A DNA stretch of 64,000 bases from Ichthyophthirius multifiliis (GCF_000220395.1 NW_004085984.1:48003-112002), one strand, 5' to 3'. Positions 1 to 13,790 are shown, numbered from the stretch's first letter. Notes: a model not told the origin generated them from the letters alone. Numbers and translations are program-made.

Positions 1-796
1 AGTTTAGAAGAATCGAATAAATAAAAGCATTTCAGAGATAATTGCAAATATGCAGAATTAATAAAAAATTTAAGAAAATAACCTAATTTTAATGAATTTG
101 TTAAATAATATAATGAATTAAACTTAATATAAAAAAAAAATGATAAAATTTTAAATCATAAAAAATTTTAAGAAATCGAATAAATGCTTAATTTCTAAAA
201 ATAAATAAAGAGTTAATTTCCTTTTAAATAGAAAAATACATCTTCCAAATTTATACCGGAAGAAATTTTTAAATAATTTGAAAATAAAAGAAATAATAAA
301 AATCCTAAATTTGACTTTTAAAAAAAGGCAAATCTCAATAAAACTAGTTCTAAAGTTATTTTTAATTTTTTAGGTATTTTTTATTTTTATTTTTATTTTT
401 ATTTATTTTTTAGAAACAAGTTAGTAATAAGATTTGCAAAATGTATTTTAATTAAATTTACATTAATAAAATGATATTTAAAGTTTTTCAAAGCCTTCTC
501 AAAATTAATACAATGTAAGAAAATCAAATATTAATAATTGTAGCTTTTCGAACTTAAGAGCTGAATTCAATTAACATTTATAATAAATAGGCTTAAATAC
601 AACAGGAAATTAAAAAGAAGAAAAGGCTCTTATTGCTTAAAAATAATAAATAAATAAATAAAAAATTAATGAAAATAAGCCTTTTGATTTATTGTTGAAT
701 AAAATTAAAAATATGAATTAGGAAATTAAAAAAATACTAGTATTTTTAAAGTTTTAGAAAGTAAATAAAAAAATTTAACTTCTCCAATTAAAATGA
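1..796 (+). CDS. Hypothetical protein, 3' part (partial at left edge)
   Basis: The frame starting at base 1 is open with TAA/TAG read as glutamine and gives a Lys/Asn/Gln-rich, helical-looking protein (it begins SLEESNKQKHFRDN). One intron, 374-413 (GTATTTTTTATT..TTTTAG), interrupts it; removing it keeps the frame open to TGA at 794-796. The start lies outside the window. A second reading is possible: a one-base shift near 740 gives another coding-looking tail ending at 849. No domain recognised. Seen: open frame and intron borders. Inferred: that it is a real gene. Confidence 0.55.
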
Positions 797-849
797 ATTT
801 AGAAGATATGATTAGTAAGAACAATTTAAGATCAAATTTAAGAAATTGA

Positions 850-1451
850 AATAAAATGTATTCAAATATAATATATAAGAAAATAGTTAATAATTTTTTA
901 TTATTTTATAATAAAAATAAACATATTAAATTTTTTAATTACATTTATAAATTAAATGAAAATAAAAAAAATAGTATTTTAATTATAATTATATAATATG
1001 TTCGAAATCTTTTAAATAAATAAATAGTTTATTATTATTTTTTTAGTTTAATATTTAATTATATGATTAATTATTTTAAAATATTTCTAAATTGAATTAT
1101 TAATATCTATATTTTAGTAAAAGAATTTAAATTAAGAAAAAATTAAATAATTAAACCAAAAATTTTAAATATATGGGATCTCGCTTGTTTATTTAATAAT
1201 CAGATTAAGGTGTATAAAATAAAATTATTTAGATATTTTTTTAAATTAAAAACAAAGAAATAAACAATTGTTAAATAATGGTTTTGTATATATTAGTATT
1301 TTATCATAAAAATGAATTATTTTATATATAATATTTTATCTCGAAATAAATTACATATGAAATATTTAATTAAATTATTATTAATATCTTTAATTCGAAC
1401 ATTATTAAGAAAAAGCTTCTGAAAAGACAATATATATATATATAAATATAA

Positions 1452-1510
<59 letters not shown>

Positions 1511-3700
1511 ATTACACAAATATTCTCTAATATTTCACAAAATAGTTATTATTCTAATTAAGAAATAAATCCAAAATAATTATTAAAATACTATAAATAA
1601 ATCTTAAATAATATAAATAAAACTATATACAAACACAAATTAAAACGAATATAGTTTTAAATTTAAAAGGATAGAGTTTCATTTTTATTTTTGAAAAAAG
1701 ATGGATAAGTTAAATAGAAAAACCTAAAAAAAGCAATTTTAAGAGATAATATAAAAAAAGGTTAATTATTACATATAATACATAATTATAATTATGATAT
1801 ATGCTTAAATTCTTGAAAAGATCTTAATGAAATCAAATAAATATGATTTTTAAAAAGTTAATAAAGTTTTTTGTTCATTGTTATTTAAAATAAACAATTT
1901 AATGTGAATGAATTCAAAGTTTATAATTAAAAAATGTTTTATGTATTTAAAAATCTATTATTTACAAATTATTGATATAAATATTTTAATTATTATTCTA
2001 GTTTATAATTATTAGAAATTAACCCTTTATACAATATTATATATATATTAGACAATAATAGGGAAACAAAAACTTAGATATGGTACAATAATTAAATCTG
2101 AAATGTTTGGTTTAATTAAGTTTTCATTTCAAAATATTCAATCGGCGGTTTACACGGTTTTATATTTTTTTGAACGATATAAATTAAAAATTCAATTTTA
2201 ATATAGATTATCAAAAGATGCTTATTTAGTTATTTCTTGTTTAAAATAATTTTATTTTAAATAAATGTAAATAATCAAAAAAAAGATATTTTTTTTAAAA
2301 AAAATTATCATCCGAAAAATTAAAATTCTCATTATAAATTTTAATATTTTCTTTTAATTAAAGTAATATTTTGTTATCTTAATATCAATATATAATAAAA
2401 TACATAACTAATTTATTATAATAGAATTTATTATTTTCATTTAAAAATATATATTTATTATATTTTATGGAAAATTTTTATATATTCAATTAATTATTAA
2501 TTTCTGTAATATATATTTATATTTAATAATCATTTTTCAAATATATTTTAAAAATTTAATATTACTTCTTTTTAAAAATTTATTTCAGTTTTTTTTTTTT
2601 TAAATTCATTTAAAAAACCTTTTTAATTTTCCATTATTATCATTTTCCTTCTTTCATTAAATTAAATATATTTTTAAAAAAATATTATAATTATTTTACC
2701 TTTTTTATTATTTATTATTTCTTATTTTTTATGGATTATTCAAAGTAATTTATTTAATATATTTTATATTTTTAATTTATTATTTACATTAAATAGGTAT
2801 TTCTTTTTTTTACTCCCAACTATAAATTTAATAATTTTTTTTTTTATATATTTATTATATAAAAATAAATTATTAATTTCATTAATTTGTTAATATATTA
2901 ATAATCATCTTGATTTTTAATCATTTACCAATTTAAACTTAATTATAAGGATACAAATGATGAAAAATCTAAAGCATCCATTTTTTTATGGTAATTTTAA
3001 TTACCTCCTAAGATTAAAGGTTTAAAACCTTTTTATTTTAAAATATCTTCAATTAGTTCAAGTATAAAAATAAATCTTATGCTTATTTTTAGTTTTAAAT
3101 CTTATTATTTAATTGAAATAATTTTCGGGAAATATTCACTTTACAAAAATAGAGATATATTATTATTTTTATTTTAAGTAGAAAGAATTAATTCCTATTT
3201 TTAATAAAAAAAATAACACGAAAATTTTAGTTTCCAAGAAATAAGTTAGCATAACTAATAGTAATTGAAATCAACATTTTTTTAAATTAAATATATTTTA
3301 AATAAAGAAAATTAAAATATCTCTTTAAAATAAATTTAAAGTAATTTTGTGTTTAAATAAAAGAATATTTAGTACAGAAACTATTAGAAAAATGTTAAAA
3401 ATAATTAATTATAAGTTTAAAAACATATAGTAAGAAAAAGAAAAAAGAAATTCAGTATAGATAAAATAATAGAGACAATGAAAAAGCAAATAATTATTAA
3501 TAAATTTCTAAAGGAAATTTGTAAAAATATATATTTTAATATAAAAAAGAAATAAAAAAGATTATTTTTTATTAATACAATTAATTAATATAAATTCATT
3601 ATTTTTTAAATATATAAAGGGAACATTAAATGTATAGATCGATTTTATTTCATATATTATATTTAATTTAATTTATAAAAAAACAAAAATAATTCTTTTT
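850..3700 (+). other. Unresolved AT-rich stretch with several coding-looking pieces
   Basis: No single gene model fits. Plus-strand pieces open under TAA/TAG=Gln include one from an ATG at about 1173 (MGSRLFIQQSDQG), one around 2050-2280 (contains EMFGLIKFSFQNIQSAVY, which looks coding) and one around 2915-3580 (K/Q-rich, with RKRKKKFSIDKI). They could be exons of one or two genes or remnants of one. A TA/TAAA microsatellite lies at about 1427-1508. No family was recognised, so no CDS is claimed. Confidence 0.3.
1427..1508. repeat. TA / TAAATA microsatellite
   Basis: A run of TA dinucleotides with embedded ATAAAT units covers about 80 bp. It lies in the unresolved stretch and would translate only to Tyr/Ile. 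Confidence 0.8.
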
Positions 3701-3707
3701 TTTTTTA

Positions 3708-3851
3708 TCAAAATGTATAAATAATATTTTCTTCATTTTTATATAATTCCTGTTGTATAATCTTCCTTTCCTAATGCCTTCTTATATAATTTAAAAGTTT
3801 TATAAAAGTAATTTGTTAATTATTATGTTGTTATTTCTTAAAAAGTTTCAT
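3708..3851 (-). CDS. Small hypothetical ORF (47 aa)
   Basis: A complete minus-strand frame runs from ATG (MKLFKKQQHNNQQ) to TGA and gives a 47-residue basic, Gln-rich peptide ending EENIIYTF. It has one glutamine-coded TAG and several TAAs. It sits just upstream of, and opposite to, the structured RNA-like locus. No family recognised. It could be chance in such AT-rich DNA or the last exon of a longer gene. Confidence 0.25.
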
Positions 3852-3906
3852 TAATTTTCTAATATATATTTTTTTTTTATGTCAAAAGTTCTTATTATTT
3901 TATTTT

Positions 3907-4244
3907 AACTTTAAGTTACTTCCACACTAACTCTATTGGGTTTAGCTGTGGAGTATTCCTTGGTGTAAAAATAATTGAAATACTACTCCATATAGCCCAT
4001 TTAAATTTTTGCGATTAGTGGCAAGAAGCCTAATCATAAACGAAAAAATACTCTTATTAATTTGATAAAAGACCGAAAAAAACATATTAATAATCAAAGA
4101 ATACACTAATTATTTTCCTCTAGGCAACAAATTATAATTATTTATAGAATTAATTTGAATCAATGTTTTATCAATAAAAATGGGATTTAAGGTCATTCAT
4201 TAACTTAGTAATTATTTGTATTGCAAACGCTTTCCTTTAAAGTT
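3907..4244 (+). ncRNA. Candidate structured non-coding RNA
   Basis: A block with clearly more G and C than its surroundings and no long open frame. AACTTTAA (3907-3914) can pair with TTAAAGTT (4237-4244), just before a long T run (4243-4260) that could end Pol III transcription. Inside, TGGGTTTAGCTGTGGAGTATT (about 3937-3957) forms a long imperfect stem with 3979-3999. A GATTAG/CTAATC hairpin (4013-4035) follows an AAATTTTTG that resembles an Sm site. I found no U1-U6, telomerase-template, SRP or RNase P signature that I trust. The strand is inferred from the T run; the identity is open. Confidence 0.4.
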
Positions 4245-4954
4245 TTTTTTTTTTTTTTTTAATCCCTAAAAGACACTTTTTTTTTTTTCATATTTTAAGT
4301 AAAGCTAAATAATTACATAGATTTTTATTAAATTTACAATTCTTGTTAGACTATCTATATATCTTTTTATTTTTTAACCAAAGTAGATTTTTTTTAGCTA
4401 TACAAATTATCCTAATATTTCCTATAATAAAATTAAATCTTTAAATAGTTATCTATAAGATGACTTTAATAATATTAAGATTAAATTTCATGAATATTTT
4501 TTTTCTTGTTTAAATTAAGATTGAATTTCAATTTTTTTTTTTTTTTTATGGTATTTTATTTTATGTAATATTAATTTTAATTGTTATTTAACTTTTATGT
4601 AATTTTAATTTTTCCATTTTTATTTTTAAATTAGAAAAATTTATTTAAAAAAAAAAAAAAATTAGATTAAAAAATTATTTTTTTAAAAAAATTAAACAAA
4701 CAAAAAAAAAGAGTATATCTTACATTAAATGAATAGAGTTTATTTTTTTATTATAACAGTATTAATTAAAAAAAAAAAAATATTTATTTACTATAATAAA
4801 TTTATTTATAAATTATATATATTATATGAAATATTAATATATATTTTTTATTATTTAATGAACTTATTATGAAAATTTTAAGATTAGATTTATTTTTTTA
4901 TTTATAAAACTGAATTATATTTTTACTTTTTATTTTATAAATTATTTATTTTAT

Positions 4955-5018
4955 TTGATATTTTTATATAACTTTTTATGATTTTTTTGATATTTTTATA
5001 TAACTTTTTATGATTTTC
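4955..5018. repeat. Two tandem copies of a 32-bp unit
   Basis: The unit starting TTGATATTTTTATATAACTT occurs twice in direct succession (4955-4986 and 4987-5018), nearly identical. It lies in a non-coding AT-rich spacer (4261-5577) with several poly-A and poly-T runs and no gene that I can support. Confidence 0.8.
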
Positions 5019-5577
5019 TACATAAAATATATCATAAATATCCAAATATTTTTATAAATTAAATAAAATAATGCTTTTTCTAAAAAAATAAAGAAAAAAT
5101 AAAAAAAAAACACTATAAAACTAGTTAAAATTAAAATAAAAAAAAAGAAAAGAAAAAAAAAAAAAACTTTTTTTATTTTTTAATTAATAATTTTATTGTT
5201 AGGTAGACATAAATTTAAATATTTATAAATGAACTATATTTTTTTTTTTTAAATAAAAAAAATAAAAAAGCATAAAAGAAATATATTTTTTTATTGTAAA
5301 AATGAACAAAATTGGTGATTTTATTAAAAATAATATTAAAACACTAAATAAATTAATTTTATTTATAAATTTATCTTTATAAACTAATAATATTTCAATA
5401 TTTTTTGTTATAAGTATTTTGTGTTTGTTTATAAAATAAAAAATTACTTAATTTATATAAATAATAGAAATTTACCTATATTCTCTTTGATTATAACAAA
5501 AAAAAAAAAACAAATAATCAATATTTATTTATATTGCTTTTCTTATAATAAAAATATTATTTAGTATTTATAATTTT

Positions 5578-6593
5578 TCAATTTTAACTTTCTTATTATT
5601 TTAAAGGTAAAAAAACAACACTTTTTCCTTTTTAATCTGCAATCTATTAAATTAATTCGAAATATCTAATTTACATAGCTGCATTAGAGGACAACATATC
5701 AGCAGCTTCTCTAAATAATTTGGCACTTTCTACATCAGCTTATGAAGATATTATTTTAGTTTCTGCCTTTCTTAAGCTTATTGGAACTAAAGACATTTAA
5801 TTCATTAAATCTTTTGAAAGAAGCATGTCTTTAATGAATACCTATTCAACATAAATTCCCCTATTTTATATTAAATATTTAAAAAGAAAATAAATTAATT
5901 AATTCAAAAAAATACAAACCAATTTGATGATTGTTATTCAATAAATGCTTCTATTTGATCATTAATAACATCTCTTTTTTCTAAAAGATCTTAAAAACTA
6001 TGTTCTCCACATATAGTTCTAAGGCAAGTATAAGTTAATTCTTTATTTAAATATTTATTTTTATTAAAAAAAAAAAAGAAACAAAACAAACCTTCTATAG
6101 ATGCTTTGATATCAGATAATTTATACATAGCTTTTTTTGGATCATAAATTCTATAAAATATAACAGAATCTATATTTACTGATATATTATCATTTGTCAT
6201 AACTGACTATCTTTTTAAATCTAAGACCTTTATTATGTAATTATAATTTATATTTATTTTCATATTTACGTATGTCCTACTATCTACTAATTTTATTTTT
6301 TCACAATAAGGATTTACTTTATGTAATCCAGCTGTTAAAGTTTTTTAATAACGACCGAACTTTTCTAATAAGCCAAAATATGATTGTTTGACTTTTATAA
6401 TAGGTTTTGGACAACAACAACATGGAAAAGGAAGCCACATTCCTAAACAACCAGCTATTGATCCAAAACATGATAACGTATTTTCATAACAAGAGAATTT
6501 ACCCGTATCTTAAAACTCTTCTTCATTTTAATTTTATTTTATATTTAAAAATAAGTTTTATTATTTATCTTCTTATTTACTTTCTTGCATCAT
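5578..6593 (-). CDS. Stomatin-like SPFH (band 7) membrane protein
   Basis: Predicted 287-residue stomatin-family protein, a scaffold of membrane microdomains. Four exons; introns at 6228-6269, 6041-6091 and 5861-5919 have GT..AG ends and the exon lengths sum to a multiple of three. After a polar N-terminus comes a Gly/Trp/Cys-rich membrane hairpin (GCLGMWLPFPCCCPKP, possible palmitoylation), then the SPFH core: YFGLLEKFGRYQKTLTAGLH, ISVNIDSVIFYRIYDPKKA and LRTICGEHSFQDLL. The C-terminus has the coiled region (AKLFREAADMLSSNAAMQIR) and the usual hydrophobic end (VVFLPLK). Start: two adjacent ATGs at 6593/6590. Family certain; the exact paralogue is not. Confidence 0.92.
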
Positions 6594-6857
6594 TATCCTT
6601 TTTTGAAAAAAATAAAAAAATAAAGTTAACTATTATTATTATAAAAAGAAAAAATATATATTTGAATAAATAGAGTATTTTAAAATAAAAAAAATTTAAA
6701 AAAGTTTAATTTAAAGAAAATAAATAAAACATATTAGCTAATAAATATTTTTTTTTTTTTAAATTAATTTTTTTTTTTTTCCTTCTTATTTTTAATAATA
6801 TAGATAGAATAAAATATACTTTATATAATTAAATAAAAAAAAAAGCAAAAAATAAAT

Positions 6858-7776
6858 ATGTAAATAAATTAAAATTATTAATTATCATCCTAATCAAATA
6901 AAGTTGATATATAGAATTATGATAATATTAATAGCAATAAAAGTCATACTTATGAAGTCTTATAAAATGAATAACTATATAAAAGTTAAATTGAGAAAAC
7001 TCTAAATTAAACTTAAATATTAAGTAATATTTAATATTTTTTTAAAAAATTAAATATTTAAATAAAAGTGAAATAAATAAATACGAAAATATAAAATAAT
7101 TTTTGTTTGTAAGAATAATTAAATTAAGAATAAAAAAACTAAAATTATCTATAAATTAATGTGTTCAGAAAAGAGAATAATTAATAAAAAATAAATGATG
7201 AAATTTCAAAAATAGAAAAAAATTTAGAGAGTCTATTATAAAAATTATATAATTTTTCATAATAAAATGATAATGATATAAAAAATAATCAAAAAATTTA
7301 AACGATTGATAATTTATTTGAATAAAATATGAAATCTTTAATTATGGATAAAGAAAAATTAAAAAATTTAATTATTTAATAAACTTAAATACATGAAAAT
7401 TAAATGTAAGAAAAATAGGAAAAAATAAAATAACTTTAAATTATATTAGAAAAAAAATAAGATGAATAAAACAAAATGGATATATTATAATAGAAAATTT
7501 AGTAATAATAAGAATAACTTTAATAATTAGAAAATAAATTATTATAACAAGAATAATAAAATTAAGAAAAAGATGAATAAAAAAGTGAAAAAATAAAAAA
7601 ATAAAAATAGAATAATTAAAATATTAATTAAATTGAAAATAAAAAAGATAAGAATTAATTAAAAGATAAAATACAGGAGTATAAAATAAAAATATAATAA
7701 TAAGAAAATAAAATAAAAGAATAAATATAATAAATATAGTTATATAAATAATAATAAGAATAATAATAAGAAAAAT

Positions 7777-7830
<54 letters not shown>

Positions 7831-8895
7831 CTTAATTATTAATTTTTTCATAATAATAATAATAACCCTAATTATAATTATTAGAATCAAATTAAATACA
7901 AGAAGAATCAGATTTTATTAAATAATTATAATAGCAAATTTATCATTATTAATAATAAATATAAAAGTATGAAAATTAAAATTTAGAATAATATAATTAA
8001 TAACAATTTAATTTTTAATCTGAATAAACTCTTTAATAGTAATAATATCTATAAGACAACTAAAATGAATTTTAATAAAAAGAAGAAATTTAAAATTAAA
8101 GAGATGATAATTATAATTAAAATAATAATTAGAATTCTTAATTACAAATATAAAATTAAGAATTGATGTTAAAAATAAAATAAGAAAGAAAGCTTTATGG
8201 ATTGTTATAAGAATAAAACTTATAATTACTTTAATAATTAAACTCTTATTAAAACAAAGGGAATAAAAGTAATGATTTTTATAAATAAGAAAATTATAAT
8301 TATAAATTAAAATATGAATAGCAAGAAAAAAAGACTAAATAATTGTAAGATATTATATTAGAATAAAAAGAATAGTTTTATAGAAATGTCAATTAATTAA
8401 AGTTTGAATATTAAGACTAAATAGTCTAATAAAGAAACAGAATTGAAGAATATGAAAAAAATTAATTAGACTATGAAAATCTTTTGAATTAATTCAAGTT
8501 ATTACAAAAATAAATAAGTGACAAAGAGTGGGAAAAGTTGACTGAAAAATAAAATATAGAAAGTTAATTTATTAAAAATTTTTAGTAAGAAATTAATGAG
8601 AAGAACTAATAAATCTTATAATTAAAAGCTTAATTAAAATAAAATAAAAAAATAATAAAAAAAAATCAATAATAATAAAAAGAAAAGGATAATTAAAAAG
8701 AATAATCTTAAAATCTAGAAATTTAATCTACAAAAGAATATTAATCTACTTAAGAATTATAGTTATCTCTTACTTAATTATAAACCGAAGAATATTAGTA
8801 AGAAGAATAATAATAATTACAATAGAATAAAACTATTTTAAAAAAACAGAAGAAAAAAAGCTAAAAGTCAAGAATTTAAACTAAATTAATAATGA
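6858..8895 (+). CDS. Gln-rich coiled-coil protein with polyglutamine tract
   Basis: Long protein of about 660 residues built almost entirely of charged and Gln-rich helix (for example QLDYENLLNQFKLLQKQ and KLKYEQQEKKTKQLQDII), typical of a coiled-coil scaffold. The (TAA)n block at 7779-7830 is read as polyglutamine. ATG at 6858 opens the frame; a 45-nt intron (7024-7068) fits. The uninterrupted frame actually runs on to a TGA at 9147-9149, but its coding character stops at an A7 run (8840-8846); a one-base shift there gives a charged tail and TGA at 8893-8895. No domain names a function; basal-body or cytoskeletal scaffolds often look like this (inference). Confidence 0.65.
7779..7830 (+). 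repeat. (TAA)n trinucleotide repeat coding for polyglutamine
   Basis: About 17 successive TAA triplets lie in the coding frame of the coiled-coil gene and give a glutamine homopolymer. In the standard code the same DNA would be a string of stops; in the other frame it would read poly-Asn. Confidence 0.85.
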
Positions 8896-9145
8896 TTAAT
8901 TTTCTGAAGTTATATTATTATTATAATAATTATATAATATAAATAAATGAAAATAAAAAAATTATATATATATTTATATATATATATAAAACAATAAAAA
9001 TTGAAAATATTTATTATTTAAAATAAAATACATAACAAAAATTCGATTTATTTGATTATTTTTGGTTTTTTTTATAATTTAATTATCCAATTTTATACTA
9101 AATTAAATTTATATTGTTTAAACATACAGAAAATAATAAAAATAA

Positions 9146-12100
9146 ATGATATCATATATTAAATATATTTAAAGATAATATCCATAAGCCAAAAAAATAT
9201 TATTTTAAAAGTCAAAAAAAAATTAAGATAATCATTAAACAACTGTTTTAATATAAGAAATTTAGTCTCCAAAACATATATAACCTTAATAAAAATAAAA
9301 TTAAAATTCATTATTAGATTAATTGTCTAAAGATTAGATTTTGAATGAAATATTTGCAAACGAAGAATTTTTTAAAGAAATTATTTATAAAAAAGATAAA
9401 AATAGCCAAGAGAAAATAAAATCTAATACAATAAAAAAAAAAAAAGTAGCCAGTGATGAATAAATAGAAAATACTATATTATAAAAAAGCAAAATAGGCT
9501 AAAATTCAAAAACTAAAAAAAACAAAAATGATAATTAATAATAATTAGAAAATTTATAATTTAAAAAGAATGAAGAAAATTTAAAAAAAGAAACGTTTTC
9601 AAAAAAAAATGATTAAAATTAAATTTAACTAAATAAACAAAAAGATATTTATCAAAATACATAAACTTAAAAAAATGAAAATAACAATAATATAAATTAT
9701 TAAGATTAACAATTAAATTTTAATATTGATTTAAACCAAATACTATAAATCTAATAAAACGATAGACATGATTATAATTTTTACATATTAAGTAATTTTA
9801 TAAATTAAATTTAGGATATTTCAAATGAATAACTACTTTAAAATGTTAAATATTTCATTGAAAAAGATATTATAATAAACTATACAAATGTATTTAAAAT
9901 TTATTATTAAGATTTAATTAATAAAACTCAAAAATTATTTTAATAAAACATAAAAGGTAAATATTATTAATTGTATATATTTTATGTATTATTATAATTT
10001 TTTTAAAAAACTCAATTAATAAAAATAAAAACAAAAAATTAAGGAAAATAATCCTATTTTTATATTAATTGAGTTTCTAAATTAAATTATATAAAAAAAA
10101 ATGAAGCAAATTATATATAAAATTAATTATTTATAAAAATATATAAATAAAGATTACTTGTTAAAAGATATAAATATAATTACTTAACTGTATTAAATAC
10201 TAAACAAGCAACTAATATTAGAATTTGATTAAAAAAATTAAGAATTTTACGAAATTTTATCAGAATAAGTAAATATATTAATTTAAAGTGATAATAATTA
10301 AATTTAATTTAATAATATTTTATAAATATTTAATAATTTAAATATTTTTGCTAATTTAATATCAGATAAAACAAAGAAAAATCTTATCTAAATTTCAGTA
10401 AATAAAAAAATATAATTTATTGGAAAAACATAAATAAATATAAAAAAGTATAAAATTTAAGATATTTATTAGTTAGACCAATAAAAAAATATTAATGATT
10501 TAGATTTTTAAGATTGTTTAAATTTTTTAAGTATATTTTAATATTAAAACTCAATACCAGATAATACAAAAATCTAAATAGAATAAAAACTTATAGAAAA
10601 AGGTTTACAATATTAAAATAAGGATGAAATTATGAGAATTATAAGTATCTATATATAATTCAATACAAAAGCAAGCTAAGGATTTGCCTAATGCATATAA
10701 AATAACAATAACTTTTTAAAATAATTAAATCTAAAGGAATTTTATTTAACTATTAAATTTTTTATTTAATCTGATCTTAGCTTTATAATATATGAGAATT
10801 TCGGAAAATATGATTAAAGGTATTATTTCAAAAAAAAAAAAAAATCAATATTAATATTAATATTAATATATTAATATGTAAAGGTTTAATAAATTTTTAA
10901 ATAACTTTAATTTAAATTTTACTTCTGAAATTGTTTATATTTGTTAAATTAATATATATTTGTTAGAAACTATTCAAAGATAATAAAAATTCACTGATAA
11001 AGTTATTAATATAATAAATAATTAGTGGTTGAGTATTATTACCCCAGATGACGCTAATTAATTATTATATATATCTAATATTTATATGCCTCATATTAAT
11101 TAATTAGGATTTTTATTTAAAGAAATAATTAATTATTAAGTAATATATAATTTACAAAGATATTTTTATAAAAATAAATAAAGGAATATTTAATAATAAA
11201 TAAATAAAATAAATAATTGTTTATAAGTTTTATTTAGAATATCTTTTTAAAAACATAACCCAATTACATTTTTATTGGAATTTCAAATGAACTGATATTA
11301 GAATATAATAACTATTAAGAAATTACAATAGTAAAGGAGATTTTGTTATGTTTAATACAAAAATTACTTTCTTCTAAATTCTTAAGTTTATTTTATTTAT
11401 CTCTACAAATTTTAAATAAAGATTTTTTTAAATAAGAGATAGAATCTAAGAATCAATAATTGTATTTTATTTTTATTAATGTATTTATTATATTATTATT
11501 ATTATTTTTTTAAAAAATGTAGTATTATTTTAATATAAAACATAATTTAACAAATGTTTATAATTTTATAACAAACTAAAAACAAATAAATGTCTATAGA
11601 TTAATAAACTTTAATTGCTAAGTTTATTGAAAAGTATATTTCTTTACTTCCAAATAAAAATTAAGGTATTTAAATAATGTATTAAATAACATAATAAATG
11701 ATAAATGATAATTATAATCTAATTGAATAATAAATTGAATTAATTTATTATTTATCAAATGTTTTTCGCTATTATAATAATGTTATTGCTTGTGAATTAC
11801 TTAAAAAATATTTCTCTAGTATTTATTTAGATTAATTTTTATTCGAAAAATATATAAATATTAAAAAAATAAAAATCTAAAATTAAATAAATATAATAGA
11901 AAATCCAAATATATGCTATAGTTATTTATAAAAAGTGGAATTTTTACCAAAAATTATAAATAATTTATAAATTAATATAAATTAATAAGATATAAGGGAT
12001 TAGCTAAATGAAATGATTTTAGTTTCTTCAAAAAAATGGAAATCTGAAAGATTAATTGATAATATTTTTATTTTAAATTAATTAAATCTTCTTAATTTTC

Positions 12101-13790
12101 ATATCCTTGAAAATATTTCAGAAAACATATTTACGGCTTTTATTTATTTTATTTAAGATAGTGAAATACATATTAATCATGATATTTTCATAAATAGTTA
12201 ATAAATTTTTGATTTTATTTCTATTTTCTGTATTCAATATTAAAAGTTAGGAAATATTTATTTATAACTTATTTTATTTATATAAAAAATAATATTAGAT
12301 AAATTTAATAATATCCTACATTTATAATTAAAAATACATAAAAATTTTCCTTTTTGACAATTTTAGCATATTATATATTCAATGATTTAGGAATAGATAA
12401 TATTTTGGTATTTATATTTATATTTATATTTTAAACAAAAAATACTATTAGAATATAACTTAGATAATTGGAGAAAACCCTGAGTTTTATTTCGAGCCTT
12501 TTATTTAGAAACTAAGAAAAAATTTAATTGAAGAAAAAAACTTAAATAATATATTTAAATTCCCAAGTAAAAATATATATTTAATAACTTTTATTCTATT
12601 CTTATTAAATAAATAGTATTCATAATCAAAGATATTGTTAACTTTTAAAGTATTTTTAAATAAAAAGAAATTTAAGAACTAATCCGCGAAAATTAATATT
12701 AATATTTAAAAGTAAAAAAACTTTAAAATATATTTAGATATTATATAAAATAAAGTTATTGAAATTGAATAAAATATATAATAGTGAAATAACCAACCAA
12801 CTGATAGAAAAAATTGATATTTAAAATTAAGATATAGATTTTTTTAAGGATTTAATTGATTATTTAATATATGAATAATAATAATTAGAAACCGAACAAT
12901 TTTAAAAAATTTTCAAGTTTTATACAACACATTATTATTAATTACCAAAAAAAGTTCACGTAGATATGCTTTTTCTTTTATTCTTTAAAATAAAATGCAA
13001 TAACTTTATAGATTAACATATAGATAATGAGAAAATAAAAGAATAAATATAAAAGCAATATTAATAATTATATATAAAAGTCGAGAATAAATAATAGACA
13101 AAAATATTTTTCGAGTAGACATTTCACATAAATAAAACTAAAGAGAATTACAATGAAACGAAGTTCATGATAAATTATTTAGAAGCAAATATATAAAAAG
13201 GTTCTGATAAAAACATTTATTTTTAAACATATTTATTTATGAATAATTTGACTTTAATTTTATAAAATAAAAGCAATTGGAATGAAAATTAAGAAGAGTA
13301 TAAAATAAATTAAATGCTGTTTTATATTTATAATCGAATCCAAAAAAAAGAAAAATATAAAGACTTGATTTTAATAAATGATTCAATATATAAGAAAATT
13401 GAATTTTTGGAAAAAGAAAAATTCGAGAAAATAAAACACACTGAAAACTATGTAAATTTTTAAAGCGACTTTCTTAGAATATTAAATAATCTTCAGTTAG
13501 AAATAGAAACAAATAAAATAGTTTACGTTTCTTAAACAGAATTTTTATAAATAGATATATTCATAAAAGACAAAAATATAGGAATTTTATTTGTTGATTA
13601 GTTTTTGAAAATAATAGACTAAAAAAAGGATATCATAGAATATAAAATTGATACTTTTACCGAATTAACAAAGGAATTCATAGAAGAAAGTTAAAAAATT
13701 AAAATTATTCATATAATTTATCCTTTATGGAAATAATAATATAATACAAACAAAAAGAAACACTAAATTATATCTAAATTAATATAATGA
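9146..13790 (+). CDS. Large RAP-domain protein with helical repeat region (probably organellar RNA-binding)
   Basis: About 1,400 residues. After a low-complexity Lys/Asn/Gln N-terminus (res. 1-150) comes a very long all-helical region. At the C-terminus is a RAP-like domain: an IDIFIKDKNIGILFVDQF strand block, then IKIIHIIYPLW close to the end, matching the layout of RAP domains, which follow helical repeats in mitochondrial RNA-processing proteins. Introns that restore the frame: 9986-10043, 10820-10883, 11140-11183, 11462-11522, 12246-12298 and 12408-12451. One further break near 12710-12785 is unresolved (a 73-nt intron would fit). ATG at 9146 is in frame with the N-terminal exon; TGA at 13788-13790. 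Role in mitochondrial RNA maturation or translation is inferred from the family. Confidence 0.72.

Noticed and set aside
3907-4244. Telomerase RNA
   Set aside because: No template-like CAACCCCAA is present on either strand here or anywhere that I saw in the window.
6407-6673. Plus-strand ORF overlapping the stomatin gene start
   Set aside because: It is a shadow of the first stomatin exon; the minus strand carries the Cys-rich membrane hairpin typical of the family.
7624-7890. Minus-strand poly-isoleucine ORF
   Set aside because: It is the reverse complement of the (TAA)n polyglutamine tract in a plus-strand gene.
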